Shown one piece after another: positions 16,012 to 24,941 of a stretch of 64,000 nt of DNA. The DNA is from CADEDH01 sp965263455 (GTDB lineage: Bacteria; Actinomycetota; Acidimicrobiia; Acidimicrobiales; SZUA-35), in contig CBDHHN010000002.1 in assembly GCA_965263455.1 (NCBI GenBank), positions 1-64,000 of the forward strand. Direction: 5' to 3'. The position numbers and the translations under genes were made by a program. The notes below the pieces were generated by a model, which searched no databases, had not been told where the DNA came from, and saw nothing but the letters and a program-made list of their open reading frames with translations. Position 1 is the first letter of the stretch. Every line of letters begins with the position of its first letter.

Positions 16012-18338
16012 CCGCGGTCGGGGTCCGGCGACGGCGCCGGACCCGCCTCCGATCCCTCGGCCACGAAGGTCGGGGGATCGAAGGCCGTCACCGGGGGCGG
16101 CTCGCCCTCCAATCGTTCGACCTCGACCAGGCAGGTGTGGGCCGTCGGGCCCTGGGCCAGGCTCGAGGTTCCCTTGTCCCGGGTGAGGACGTTCGGGTTG
16201 CCGTGTTTGCACGTCCCGTCGTCGTCGGGGTCGTACCAGGCGCCGGTGGCCAACTGGACCACGCCGGGCGCCACCGCCGGGCTCAGCACCGCCCCGGCCA
16301 GACACGCCCCCCGCTCGTTGAACACCCGCACGACGTCGCCGTCGTCGATGCCGCGCCGGGCGGCGTCGAGCGGGTTGAGCCGGATCGGCTCCCGGCCTGC
16401 CACCTTGGCCGATCGGCTGTGATCGCTGTGGTCGTACTGGGAGTGGAGGCGGGTGGTCGGCTGGTTCGAGACCAGGTGCAAGGGCCAACGATCGGCCCCC
16501 GCGCCGCCCAGGCGCTCGTAGGGCTCGTACCACCGGGGATGGCCGACGCAGTCGTCGTAGCCGTAGCCGTCGATCACTTCCGAGAACAGCTCGATCCTGC
16601 CCGACGGCGTGCCCAGCGGCCGGCCGTCGGGGTCGGACCGGAACGACCCCAGGAACACCTGGTCGGTCTCGCCCATGGCCGGCATGGGGTGGACCACATG
16701 GCCGGTGGCCCGGAACTCCTCGTAGGGCGGCGCCGCCGGGTTCTCATCCCGAAAGCGATCGTAGAGGTGCCGGACCCACTGGTCGGCCGAGCGGCCCTCG
16801 GTGAACTCGGGCCCGAAGCCGAGCCGGTGGGCCAGGTCGGCGTAGACGGCGTAGTCGTCACGGGCCTCGCCCCTGGGGGCGACGGCCCGCTCCATGGCCA
16901 ACAGGACGGTCTCGGCTCCGCCGAGGTCGTTGCGCTCGAGGGGTGTGGTCACCGGGAGGACGATGTCGGCCCGCTTGGCCATCGGGGTCCAGAACGGCTC
17001 GTGGACCACGATGGTGTCCGGCCGCCGCCAGGCCCGATCGAGGCGGTTGAGGTCCTGGTGATGGTGGAAGACGTTGCCTCCGGCCCAGTACACGAGCCGG
17101 ATGTCCGGGTACAGGTCATGGGTCCCGTCGAAGTCGTACCCTCGTCCCGGCCCCTCCAGCATGTCGACGACCCGGGAGGTGGAGATCACGGGCGGCTCGG
17201 GGGGCCGGGCCGGAACCGGAAACCCCGGGACTCGTTTGCGCACCTGTCCCGCCCCGGCATTGCCGTTGGCGCCCAGCGGGAAGGCCAACCCACCGCCGGG
17301 GAGACCGACCTGACCCAGCACGCAGGCCAGGGCGAGGGCCATCCAGTACGGCTGCTCCCCGTGGTCGGCCCGCTGGACCGACAGGCTCAGGTTGATCAGG
17401 GTCCGGCCCGACGCCATCCGGTCGGCGAGGGCCTCGATGGCCGCCACCTCGATGCCGCAGATCCCGGCCGCCCAGGAGGCCGACTTCGGTTGACCGTCGT
17501 CGGCGCCGGAGAGATAGGCCCACAGCCGATCCCAGCCGACGGTGTAGCGATCGAGGAAGCCGCGGTCGGCCCGGCCGCCGGTGACCAGCGTGTGGATCAG
17601 GCCGGCCATGAGGGCGGTGTCGGTCCCGGGGCGGGCCGGGAGCCAGGTGGTGTCCAGGTCGGACGGCTGGTCGTCGGCCAGAGGGCTGACGTTGACGAAG
17701 TGGATGCCTCGTTCCCGGGCCCGGTCGAGCCAGTACCGGTACCGATGGGGACCCTGGCCCCCGAAGGTGACCTGGGCGTTGTTGAGCCGGATGCTGCCGA
17801 AGCCCACGATGGTGTCGGTGTGGGCCACGATCTGCGACCACGACGTCTGGGCCCCGACCGCTCGGCCGTAGCCCATGCCGAGGACGTGGGGCACGAGGGC
17901 CTCGGCCGCCGACCCGGAGTAGGTGCCGCGACCGTCGGTGTAGCCGCCGTAGAGGCGGAGGAACCGGTAGGTCTGATTCGACGGCAGGTGGAAACGGCCT
18001 GACGAGCCCCAGCCGTAGCTGGCGCCGTAGACGGCCTGATGGCCGTGCTCGTCCCGGACCCGGGCCAGTTCGGCCGCCACCAGGTCGAGGGCCCGGTCCC
18101 AGGAGACCTCGACGAAGGGTTCGCGGCCCCGGCCGTCGGTGGCCGCCCCCGGCCCGTCCTCCAACCACGAAAGGCGGACGGCGGGTCGGGCCACCCGGCA
18201 CCGGTCCATGGCCGTCAGCCCCTGCCCCAGGGGCGACGGGTCGGTGTCGAGCGGATGGGGGTGGACGGCGGTCACCCGCTCGCCGTCGGACTCGACCAGG
18301 AAGGGGCCCCAGTGGGTGGCGGTGGGGGTCAGCGTCAT
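16008..18338 (-). CDS. Molybdopterin oxidoreductase, biotin/DMSO/TMAO sulfoxide-reductase type (BisC/TorA-like)
   Basis: 776-residue Mo-bisMGD enzyme of the DMSO reductase family. It lacks the N-terminal Fe-S cysteine motif and begins with THWGPFLVE, as BisC/TorA do. The Mo ligand is probably the Ser in TYSGSAAEAL. Cofactor regions include VGFGSIRLNNAQV, ARPGTDTALMAGLIH, GNAGAGQVRKR and the C-terminal LNPLDAARRGIDDGDVVRVFN. No Tat signal is seen, so it should be cytoplasmic like BisC (reduction of biotin or methionine sulfoxide); the substrate is inferred. The ATG at 18338 is preferred over an in-frame TTG at 18344 because TACGGT lies exactly 6 nt before the ATG. It is convergent with the selenoprotein candidate; the two stops share CTAG at 16008-16011. 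Confidence 0.88.
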   Translation of the reverse strand: MTLTPTATHWGPFLVESDGERVTAVHPHPLDTDPSPLGQGLTAMDRCRVARPAVRLSWLEDGPGAATDGRGREPFVEVSWDRALDLVAAELARVRDEHGHQAVYGASYGWGSSGRFHLPSNQTYRFLRLYGGYTDGRGTYSGSAAEALVPHVLGMGYGRAVGAQTSWSQIVAHTDTIVGFGSIRLNNAQVTFGGQGPHRYRYWLDRARERGIHFVNVSPLADDQPSDLDTTWLPARPGTDTALMAGLIHTLVTGGRADRGFLDRYTVGWDRLWAYLSGADDGQPKSASWAAGICGIEVAAIEALADRMASGRTLINLSLSVQRADHGEQPYWMALALACVLGQVGLPGGGLAFPLGANGNAGAGQVRKRVPGFPVPARPPEPPVISTSRVVDMLEGPGRGYDFDGTHDLYPDIRLVYWAGGNVFHHHQDLNRLDRAWRRPDTIVVHEPFWTPMAKRADIVLPVTTPLERNDLGGAETVLLAMERAVAPRGEARDDYAVYADLAHRLGFGPEFTEGRSADQWVRHLYDRFRDENPAAPPYEEFRATGHVVHPMPAMGETDQVFLGSFRSDPDGRPLGTPSGRIELFSEVIDGYGYDDCVGHPRWYEPYERLGGAGADRWPLHLVSNQPTTRLHSQYDHSDHSRSAKVAGREPIRLNPLDAARRGIDDGDVVRVFNERGACLAGAVLSPAVAPGVVQLATGAWYDPDDDGTCKHGNPNVLTRDKGTSSLAQGPTAHTCLVEVERLEGEPPPVTAFDPPTFVAEGSEAGPAPSPDPDRG

Positions 18339-18344
18339 GGCCAA

Positions 18345-18350
18345 ACCGTA
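18345..18350 (-). promoter_or_regulatory. -10 element of likely leaderless promoter (molybdoenzyme gene)
   Basis: TACGGT on the minus strand ends 6 nt before the ATG at 18338, with no Shine-Dalgarno between. This supports the ATG over the upstream TTG as the start. Confidence 0.45.
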
Positions 18351-18411
18351 GCCAGGGTCGGCCCGAGCCCGACGACCTCGGCCGAACGGGTTGGCCGAAC
18401 GGCGGCTCGGC

Positions 18412-19164
18412 TCAGGCGTGGATGCCGCCGTCGACGGTGAAGGTCTGGCCGGTGCAGTAGTCCGATTCGTCGGAGGCCAGGAACAGCACCATGTTGGCGA
18501 TGTCGATCGAGTGCCCGACCCGACGGAGCGGGATGCGACGCTCGATCCGGGCCCGAACCTGGGGATCGGCCACGGTCGGGAGGTCGGCCGTCATGGGCGT
18601 CTCGATCAGGCCCGGGTGGACCGAGTTGACCCGGATCCCGAACCGCCCCAGTTCCTTGGCCGCGGCGCTGGTCATCCCCGTCACCGCCCACTTGGTGGAC
18701 GAGTACGCCACCCGGTTGGCCACCCCCTCGAGTCCGGCCACCGAGCTGATGTTGATGATCGAGCCCGGCTGCTGGGCTCCGATGAGGGCCCGGGCCACCG
18801 TCCGCATCCCGAGGAAGACCCCTCGTTGGTTGACGGCGTAGACCCGCTCGAACACCTCCAGCTCGGTGTCGACCAGGCGGCTCTCGTGGTCGATGCCGGC
18901 GTTGTTGACGAGCACGTCGAGCCGCCCGTGATCGGCCAGGACGGCGCCGACGACGGTCTCCCATTCCTCCTCCGACCGCACGTCGAGCCGGGTGTAGGTC
19001 GCCCCGTCGATGGCCGCGGCCGCGGCCCGGCCCTCGTCGTCGAGCACGTCGGCCAGCACCACGGTGGCGCCGTGGGAGGCGAACAACTCCCCCTCGACCG
19101 CCCCCTGGCCCCGGGCCCCTCCCGTGATCAGTGCCACCTTCCCGGCCAGTCGTCCGTCGGTCAT
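18412..19164 (-). CDS. Short-chain dehydrogenase/reductase (SDR)
   Basis: 250-residue NAD(P)-dependent oxidoreductase of the classical SDR type. The cofactor motif is ITGGARGQG (about 12-20), followed by NNAG near 87, the catalytic Ser in NISSVAG, and YSSTK with Tyr and Lys three residues apart. An Asp after the second strand (VVLADV) favours NAD(H). The GGARGQG variant is frequent in hydroxysteroid dehydrogenase-like SDRs; the substrate is not certain. It is full length, cytoplasmic and probably tetrameric. The ATG at 19164 follows a GGGGGAAGA ribosome site. Confidence 0.92.
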   Translation of the reverse strand: MTDGRLAGKVALITGGARGQGAVEGELFASHGATVVLADVLDDEGRAAAAAIDGATYTRLDVRSEEEWETVVGAVLADHGRLDVLVNNAGIDHESRLVDTELEVFERVYAVNQRGVFLGMRTVARALIGAQQPGSIINISSVAGLEGVANRVAYSSTKWAVTGMTSAAAKELGRFGIRVNSVHPGLIETPMTADLPTVADPQVRARIERRIPLRRVGHSIDIANMVLFLASDESDYCTGQTFTVDGGIHA

Positions 19165-19279
19165 CGTCTTCCCCCTGCTGTGGTGCCGGGCCGCCGCGTC
19201 CGTCTCGTAACGGTCGGGCCGGCGCCGTCGTCTCGCTGGGGGGACGCTACCGCCGGGCGGCCGATCGGGGCCAGCGCCC

Positions 19280-20290
19280 TCACCCCTGGCGGTGACGGAG
19301 GATGGGCTCCAGGCGGCGCAGCCGGTGGACCTCGGCCTCGTGGGCCAGGTCCTGCAGGAGGGCGGGCCCGGCCCCTTCCTCCACCCCGGCGTAGGCCAGT
19401 CCGATCTGACGCTCGGCGAACCCCTTGTAGTCGGACCTGATCTGGCGGCCGCGCTCGACCAGGCGCCAACGCTGCTGGGCCGGACGCCGACCCCCGTTGC
19501 CCTCGACCCACCCCAGGCGCCCCATACGCTCCAGCGACGTCGCCGTCAGCCCGGGCCGAGGGGCAGGGGTGACGAGGGCGCTCATCGTGGCCAGGCTCAG
19601 CCCGTCGTCGATACCCCGGCTGGCGGCGAACGACAGGGCGTCGAGCAGGCGCCGGTCGAGGGGTTCGACCCCGAGCTTGGCCGCCCGGGCGAAGAACAGG
19701 TCGTTCAGGTGGAAGTGGGCGGCGCGGAGGGCGGCCCACCCCGAGCGGGGTCGGATCTCGACCGGAGTCGGGGGCACGAGGGAGTCGATCAACGGGCCCA
19801 GCTCGTTGTCCATGAGGCGCATCACGGCCTCACCGTGGGCGAGGAGGGCCTGACGTTGCTCGGCGTCGGCCCCGCTGTAGGTCTCCCGCAGCACGATCTC
19901 GGCCAGGCGCTGGTAGTCGGCCCGCACGATCCGGCCCCGGCGACCGAGCCGGAACCGCTTCCCCCGACGGCCCTGCCGTCGCTCACCCCGTTGCTCGAAC
20001 CATCCCCGGTCGGCCTCGGCCAGGCGCACCAGGGCCGACAGCGCGGTCTGGGGCTTGGGTGACGGGGGGATGAGGGCGCAGATGGTTGCCACCGGCAGGC
20101 CATCGCCCACCCCCCGCCGCTCGGCGAAGGCCAGGGCGTCCAGGAGGCGCCGGTCGAGCATGGTGACGCCCATCCGGTCGAGGCCGTCCATGATCAGGTC
20201 GTTGACGAAGAAGTGGACCCGGCGGAAGGCACCCCAGCGGTCGGGATCGAGCTGGTCGGGCGGGCGGAGCGAGGGGTCGGTCGCCGTCAT
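19280..20290 (-). CDS. Tandem-duplicated winged-helix (MarR-like) protein
   Basis: 336 residues made of two homologous halves. Half one (about 14-120) and half two (about 180-285) share W-x(2)-R-x-H-F-x(2)-ND, then LDRRLLDAL-x-FA-x(2)-RG, then DGL-x(2)-AT-x(2)-AL, ending in a basic RWRL/KRFRL wing and a DY helix. The pattern fits a MarR-type winged helix fused to its own copy, a covalent pseudo-dimer. It is a probable DNA-binding regulator. The ATG at 20290 overlaps the stop of the upstream gene by one base (TGATG), so the two are co-translated. No ligand can be named. Confidence 0.65.
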   Translation of the reverse strand: MTATDPSLRPPDQLDPDRWGAFRRVHFFVNDLIMDGLDRMGVTMLDRRLLDALAFAERRGVGDGLPVATICALIPPSPKPQTALSALVRLAEADRGWFEQRGERRQGRRGKRFRLGRRGRIVRADYQRLAEIVLRETYSGADAEQRQALLAHGEAVMRLMDNELGPLIDSLVPPTPVEIRPRSGWAALRAAHFHLNDLFFARAAKLGVEPLDRRLLDALSFAASRGIDDGLSLATMSALVTPAPRPGLTATSLERMGRLGWVEGNGGRRPAQQRWRLVERGRQIRSDYKGFAERQIGLAYAGVEEGAGPALLQDLAHEAEVHRLRRLEPILRHRQG

Positions 20291-21084
20291 CACCGGATCC
20301 CCCCGCTCCCGGCCCCGTTCCCGGCCGGGGCCGAGCCGCAGTAGTCCTGCCACAGGACCGGCGGCGGTGGCTCATAGCCGAGATGATGCTGGCCGAAGCA
20401 CACGATGAACGAGCGGTACTCGACCACGAACCGGGAGAAGGCGGGGGCCGTCCACCGGAGTTCCCAGGGCACGATGCCGGCCTCGCGCAGCACCGTTCCC
20501 AGTTCGCCGTTGACATTGCGGACCACGCCGTCGCCCACGTTCAGCAACCGGGTCAGATCGGCCCACCCGCACCAGTCACGCCGCACGGCGGCCACGTACA
20601 GCAGCCGGGCGAACCGCTCCCGGGAGACCATGATCTCACCCAGGTCGGCGTCGAGGACGAGGCCCGGCGGGAGCGGGTCGAGACAGGTCACGTCGGGCGG
20701 CTTCTCCACCGCCACCTCGACGGCGTCGAGCAGATCGCTGGGGGTTCGGACGCCCACGTCGAGCCGGTGGAACAGGACCTTGGGGTGGCAGTTCCCCTGC
20801 GTCACGTGGCGCAGCATCATGGCGTTGGCCGGCCCCGCCCGCAGGCCCGGGGCGAGCAGGACGTGGTCGGGCAGCAGCGCACCGAGGGCGCACACCCCGA
20901 GCACACCGCTGTCGGTCCGCTCGACGGCGGGATGGACCACGACGTCCGGAGGGGTGGCGACGGAGATGTCGTCGGGTTGCGAGGGGCGCCCGGGGCGATG
21001 GCCCCGAACCTCGTGTTCGGTCCCGAGGGCGGAGGCGGCGAAGGCCATGCCCGCTCCGAGGTAGTCGATTCGTAGGGTGGTCAT
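20290..21084 (-). CDS. Protein of unknown function co-transcribed with the duplicated winged-helix gene
   Basis: 264 residues; I do not recognise a family. There are no membrane segments or signal peptide. The middle part (about 55-105) contains CALGALLPDHVLLAPGLRAGP. The C-terminal half (about 150-215: ERFARLLYVAAVRRDWCGWADLTRLLNVGDGVVRN) is helical and could be a winged helix. The tail is Gly/Pro-rich. The ATG at 21084 is preceded by ACGGAGGT. It shares one base with the next gene, so the two products probably act together. A direct repeat CTGTCA-T-CTGTCA about 130 bp upstream may be an operator. Confidence 0.6.
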   Translation of the reverse strand: MTTLRIDYLGAGMAFAASALGTEHEVRGHRPGRPSQPDDISVATPPDVVVHPAVERTDSGVLGVCALGALLPDHVLLAPGLRAGPANAMMLRHVTQGNCHPKVLFHRLDVGVRTPSDLLDAVEVAVEKPPDVTCLDPLPPGLVLDADLGEIMVSRERFARLLYVAAVRRDWCGWADLTRLLNVGDGVVRNVNGELGTVLREAGIVPWELRWTAPAFSRFVVEYRSFIVCFGQHHLGYEPPPPVLWQDYCGSAPAGNGAGSGGIR

Positions 21085-21399
21085 GGGCCGACCTCCGTTC
21101 CCGACGCCCCGCTCCCCGCTCTACGACGGGAGGTCCTCCGGTCGTACCCGGTGTCCCCGACCGTCGTCCGGGGTCACCAAGGCGGGCCGTCCGAGACGCT
21201 CACAACTGTCATCTGTCAATGATCTCTACGCCGCACGAGAGCGGTTACGGCTGTGTCTTGTCGGTGACCCGGCGCCGTGCGACAACGGTGACATGGGTGG
21301 ACGGCCGACGATGAGGCAAGGACCGCAAGCGTTTGCAGGCCGTGCCGGGCTCGGCGACGGACCGGGCCGCCACCAGGTCGGAACGGACCGGGTGGGGCC
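21085..21399. other. 315-bp divergent intergenic region
   Basis: Holds the promoters of the unknown/winged-helix pair (minus) and the OmpA-like gene (plus). Visible are a perfect TTGACA on the minus strand (21221-21216), a CTGTCA direct repeat at 21206-21218, and a LacI/CcpA-like near-palindrome CGCAAGCGTTTGCA at 21324-21337, 63 bp before the OmpA-like start. No RNA gene is apparent. Confidence 0.5.
21206..21218. repeat. Direct repeat CTGTCA-T-CTGTCA in divergent promoter region
   Basis: Two 6-bp copies at a 7-bp step, overlapping a TTGACA box on the minus strand. It is a possible binding site for the tandem winged-helix protein encoded in the same operon; this is position-based inference only. 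Confidence 0.25.
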
Positions 21400-22059
21400 G
21401 TGCTGAGCCTGATCCGGTTCCTGGCCTTCGGCTGGATCTTCGCCTTCGTCCTGGCTGCAGCCTGGCTCGGGGTCCTGGTCCCGGTCGACCCTCCCGGACC
21501 CACCGCACCGGTCACCGCACCGGCTCCAACGGAACCGGAGTCGGGGATGGGCGGGACGCCGGCGGGGCCCGGCCCGGACTCGGTGCCGACCTTGGCCCCG
21601 AGGCTCGACGGTGCCCAACCGTGCCCTCGGATCGAGCCCCCGCTGGTGCTCTTCGGGCCCAACGCCACCTTCGTCGGTCCGGAGGCCCAGGACGAGATCG
21701 CTGCCTTCGTCCTGCGCCTCCGGTCGGCCGATTGCGTGGCCGACACCGTCGGGACCTTCTGCTCGCCTCACGACATCGAGGTGTCGGTTGCCGGCCACAC
21801 CGACGACAGCCCGTCGGCCCGTCCCGGAGGCAACCCCCGACTCTCGTTCGACCGGGCCCTGGGCGTGGCCCTGCTGCTGGACGAAACCGGACTGACGGTC
21901 CGCTCGGTCGAGGGCTACGGGGCGGCCCGCCCCCTGCCGACCCCGCCCGCTCCCGCCGGGGGGACGGCGACCGGGCCCGACGGCGCCCAGGGCGGGCCCG
22001 GACCGGTGGCCCGGCGGGCCGAACTCAGCCTGTGGTGCCCTCGGCTCCTGTCGGGCTGA
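21400..22059 (+). CDS. OmpA-like C-terminal domain protein, membrane-anchored
   Basis: 219 residues. An N-terminal hydrophobic helix (about 5-28, with no clear cleavage or lipobox site) is followed by a Pro/Gly-rich linker (about 30-65) and an OmpA-type peptidoglycan-binding domain. The domain shows LFGPNATFVGPEA, VAGHTDDSPS (the diaminopimelate-contact Asp region) and NPRLSFDRALGVALLL. It probably tethers the cell wall to the membrane. The start is GTG at 21400. Its 3' end overlaps the convergent HpaB-family gene by 35 bp. Confidence 0.75.
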   Translation: MLSLIRFLAFGWIFAFVLAAAWLGVLVPVDPPGPTAPVTAPAPTEPESGMGGTPAGPGPDSVPTLAPRLDGAQPCPRIEPPLVLFGPNATFVGPEAQDEIAAFVLRLRSADCVADTVGTFCSPHDIEVSVAGHTDDSPSARPGGNPRLSFDRALGVALLLDETGLTVRSVEGYGAARPLPTPPAPAGGTATGPDGAQGGPGPVARRAELSLWCPRLLSG

Positions 22060-23425
22060 GGCCGGCCACGGCCAGGGCCTTGGCCCTGGCCCGGTCCAGG
22101 TCGTAGTGGCGGCGGGTGACGATCCGCTGGGCGTACAACCCTCCCCCGGCCTGGAGGTTGGTGACGAACTTCCAGCCCCCGTAGGCGTCGGCGGTGAGAT
22201 CCCGGATGGCGTGCATCAGCCGGGCCCGGTACTCGCCGTCGACGTCGTTGCCGGTCGACATGTACTTGCGGGCCAGGTCGCCGACCTCCGGGTTCTCGAA
22301 GTCGGCCGGGACCGGGGCCGTCAACACCGCCCCGCCGGCGATGTCGTGCAGGTGGCGGACCATGAGGTTGTAGTTGGCGGCGGCGTGGAACTTGCCGGCG
22401 TTGACGTACAGCTCGTCGGGGAAGGCGGCCCCGTCCTCACTCACGGAGCAGTTGCCGACGGCCGCCTCGAGGGTGGAGCGAATCAGGGTGGCGTGGATGA
22501 TCATCTCCGAGATCTTCTCCTTCACGTGGGAGATCCCGGCGGTGCCGTTGGCCTCGGCCACCAGTTGGGCCAGGCCCACGAGCTCGTCGGCCTCCTCGAC
22601 GAAGGCCGACAGCCCACCGAGGCGTTCCCACAACCCCAGGCTGTGGGCGAACACCGCGGCGTAGGCCGTCTCACCGTCGAGGAAGACCCGCTCGTGGGGC
22701 ACGAAGACGTCGTCGAAGATGACGAACCCCTCGGGATAGTGGTGGGCGCCCGAGACCGGGAAGGCGCGGGCATCGTCGTGCCGGGGGGCGTAGGTGGTGT
22801 TGATGATCTTGACCCCGGGGGCGTTGACGGGGACGATGCAGGCGATCGACCAGTCCTCCTCCCCCGGCTTCATGGCCTTGGTCGGGATGGTGAGCAGATC
22901 GTGGCCGAACGAGGCGCCGGTGATGTGGAGCTTGGCCCCCCGGATCACCACGCCGTCGCGTTGGCGGTCGACGACGCGGACGTAGGCGTCGAGGTCGTCC
23001 TGGCGGGCCGGCGGTCGGCTCCGGTCGCCCTTGGCGTCGGTGATGCACTGGGTGATGCGCACGTCGCCCGACTGGGCCTCGCCGATGTACTGGTCCATCC
23101 GTTCCCGGTACTCGGGTTTCAAGTCGCCCATCCGGCCCGATGCCGTCTTCAGGGTCTGGATCGAGGTCGAGGTGACGTGGGCCATCATCCCGGCCTCGTG
23201 GAGCAGGGGGATCAGGCGTCGGAGCTCCTCGGAAGACCCGGGCACGGCCAGAAGTGGGCTGGTGGCCCCGGGCGCGGGGTCGTAGTGGTGGTCGTAGGCG
23301 GCGGCGGTCGTGGCCACCGTCTGGCCCAGGAGCGGGTGTCCGACGAGATCGTCGATCCGCTCCCCTTCGAAGTAGGTCTGGCGGCCGTCGTCGAGCGAGG
23401 CCTTGTACTGCTCGCCGGTCAGCAT
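22025..23425 (-). CDS. HpaB / 4-hydroxybutyryl-CoA dehydratase superfamily flavoprotein
   Basis: 466-residue acyl-CoA-dehydrogenase-fold enzyme of the 4-hydroxyphenylacetate 3-monooxygenase family. Landmarks are LTGEQYKASLDDGR (N-terminal domain), DLDAYVRVVDRQRDGVVIRGAKLHITGAS, IFDDVFVPHERVFLDG, and KYMSTGNDVDGEYRARLMH near the C-terminus. The family contains FADH2-dependent aromatic hydroxylases and the 4Fe-4S vinylacetyl-CoA isomerases/dehydratases. The cysteine cluster of the latter is not evident, so a flavin hydroxylase role is more likely. A separate flavin reductase would be needed and is not seen here. It lies 121 bp downstream of the NtaA-type monooxygenase on the same strand. Confidence 0.82.
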   Translation of the reverse strand: MLTGEQYKASLDDGRQTYFEGERIDDLVGHPLLGQTVATTAAAYDHHYDPAPGATSPLLAVPGSSEELRRLIPLLHEAGMMAHVTSTSIQTLKTASGRMGDLKPEYRERMDQYIGEAQSGDVRITQCITDAKGDRSRPPARQDDLDAYVRVVDRQRDGVVIRGAKLHITGASFGHDLLTIPTKAMKPGEEDWSIACIVPVNAPGVKIINTTYAPRHDDARAFPVSGAHHYPEGFVIFDDVFVPHERVFLDGETAYAAVFAHSLGLWERLGGLSAFVEEADELVGLAQLVAEANGTAGISHVKEKISEMIIHATLIRSTLEAAVGNCSVSEDGAAFPDELYVNAGKFHAAANYNLMVRHLHDIAGGAVLTAPVPADFENPEVGDLARKYMSTGNDVDGEYRARLMHAIRDLTADAYGGWKFVTNLQAGGGLYAQRIVTRRHYDLDRARAKALAVAGLSPTGAEGTTG

Positions 23426-23546
23426 GGTTCCCCCTGGTGGCGTGATGGTCGGCCGGTCCCGGCCGACAGGCCCACGCTGCCATGGCCGCCTCGCCGTCGC
23501 CAGTTGCGGGGCCGACGGTAGGCCCGGGCGGTCGGGGTCGTGCGTC

Positions 23547-24941
23547 TCAGGCCGGCGGTCGATCCGGGAGGGTGAGGCGGCGCGCCGGATGGCGGGCCGG
23601 GAGGTGAGGGCCGGCGCCCAGGATCTTGTCCCGCAGGGTGCCGGGGGTGTACTCGGTCTGCATCAGACCTCGCTCCCGCAGCACGGGGGCAACGCCGTCG
23701 ACGAAGTCGACGAAGGTGCCCGGAGTGGTGGTGTAGATCAGGTTGAAGCCATCGGCCCCGGCCTCGGCCAAGCGGGCGAACCGGTCGGCCAACTGCTCCG
23801 GAGTGCCGGTGAGGAAGGTGCCCGTCATCTGCCGCCGGGCCAGGTCGCCGAAGGTGACCGTCTTGTCCGGGAGCGACTCGATCAGGTTCGAGATCACCCC
23901 GGCAACGGCGTTGGTGGTGAAGTCGCCGATCGGCCGGTCGGGATCCACGGCCGACAGGTCCACCCCGACGGTGCCACTCAGGTGGACCAGGCCGCCCTCG
24001 ACCGACAACTGCTCGGCCAGGTCGGCCTCCTTGGCCCGGGCCTCGGCCTCGGTTCCGCCCACCACGGGAGCCACGGCGGCCAGGAAGCGGATGTCCTCGG
24101 GACGGCGGCCGTGGCGACGGGCCCGGGTCCGCACGTCGGTCGCAGTGGCGGTCAGGGCCCGGGCGCCCCCGATGGTGAACACGCATTCGGCATGACGGGC
24201 GGCGAACTCCCGGCCCCGATCCGACGCCCCGGCCTGGAACAACATCGGGGTCCGCTGGGGCGACGGCTCGCACAGATGGGGCCCCGGCACCCGGTAGTGG
24301 GGTCCCACGTGGTCGATGGTGTGCACCCGGTCGGGGTCGGTGTAGATCCCGAGGTCGGGGTCGGCCACGACGGCGTCGTCGTCCCACGACAGTTCGAGGA
24401 GCTTGTAGACGACGTCCAGGTAGTCGTCGGCCCGGTCGTAGCGCCCGTCATGGTCGGGCAGGTCGTCGTAGCCGAGGTTGCGGGCCGCGCCCGGCAGGTA
24501 GGAGGTGACGATGTTCCACGCCACCCGGCCCCGGGTCAGGTGATCGAGGGTGCTGAGTCGGCGGGCGAACAGGTAGGGGTGATCGCCCAGCACCGAGGAG
24601 GTGAAGGCGAAGCCGAGATGCTCGGTGGCGTGGGCCATGGCCGGGATCAGCAGTGCCGGATCGTTGACCGGGACCTGCATGGCGGTACGGAAGGCGGCGT
24701 CGGGACCGCCGCCGTAGCTGTCGTAGACGCCGGTGACGTCGGCCAGGAACAGGGTGTCGAAGCAACCCTGCTCCAGGATTCGGGCCAGGTCGACCCAGGG
24801 GTCGAGGGTGGCGTACTCGCGCTGGCGGGTGTCGTCGCGGCCCCACAACCCGTGTTGGAGGTGGGAGACACAGTTCATGGAGAAGGCGTTGAACAACAGG
24901 CGCCGTGGCGTGCTCAGGTCGATCCTCCCCCGTCCGGTCAC
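23547..24941 (-). CDS. NtaA/SnaA/DszA-type FMN-dependent monooxygenase (bacterial luciferase superfamily)
   Basis: 464-residue LLM-class flavoprotein. The start RRLLFNAFSMNCVSHLQHGLW, FLADVTGVYDSYGG, LFARRLSTLDHLTRGRVAWN and VTSYLPGAARNLG are typical of the nitrilotriacetate, pristinamycin and dibenzothiophene-sulfone monooxygenase group. The FMN-binding end segment GTPEQLADRFARLAEAGADGFN is present. These enzymes use reduced FMN and O2 on S-, N- or C-linked substrates; the actual substrate is unknown. The start is GTG at 24941, about 140 bp from the divergent tesB. Together with the HpaB-type gene it suggests a small catabolic unit. Confidence 0.88.
   Translation of the reverse strand: MTGRGRIDLSTPRRLLFNAFSMNCVSHLQHGLWGRDDTRQREYATLDPWVDLARILEQGCFDTLFLADVTGVYDSYGGGPDAAFRTAMQVPVNDPALLIPAMAHATEHLGFAFTSSVLGDHPYLFARRLSTLDHLTRGRVAWNIVTSYLPGAARNLGYDDLPDHDGRYDRADDYLDVVYKLLELSWDDDAVVADPDLGIYTDPDRVHTIDHVGPHYRVPGPHLCEPSPQRTPMLFQAGASDRGREFAARHAECVFTIGGARALTATATDVRTRARRHGRRPEDIRFLAAVAPVVGGTEAEARAKEADLAEQLSVEGGLVHLSGTVGVDLSAVDPDRPIGDFTTNAVAGVISNLIESLPDKTVTFGDLARRQMTGTFLTGTPEQLADRFARLAEAGADGFNLIYTTTPGTFVDFVDGVAPVLRERGLMQTEYTPGTLRDKILGAGPHLPARHPARRLTLPDRPPA

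Noticed and set aside
22025..23425. 4-hydroxybutyryl-CoA dehydratase assignment
   Set aside because: Same superfamily, but the cysteine ligands of the 4Fe-4S cluster are not evident.
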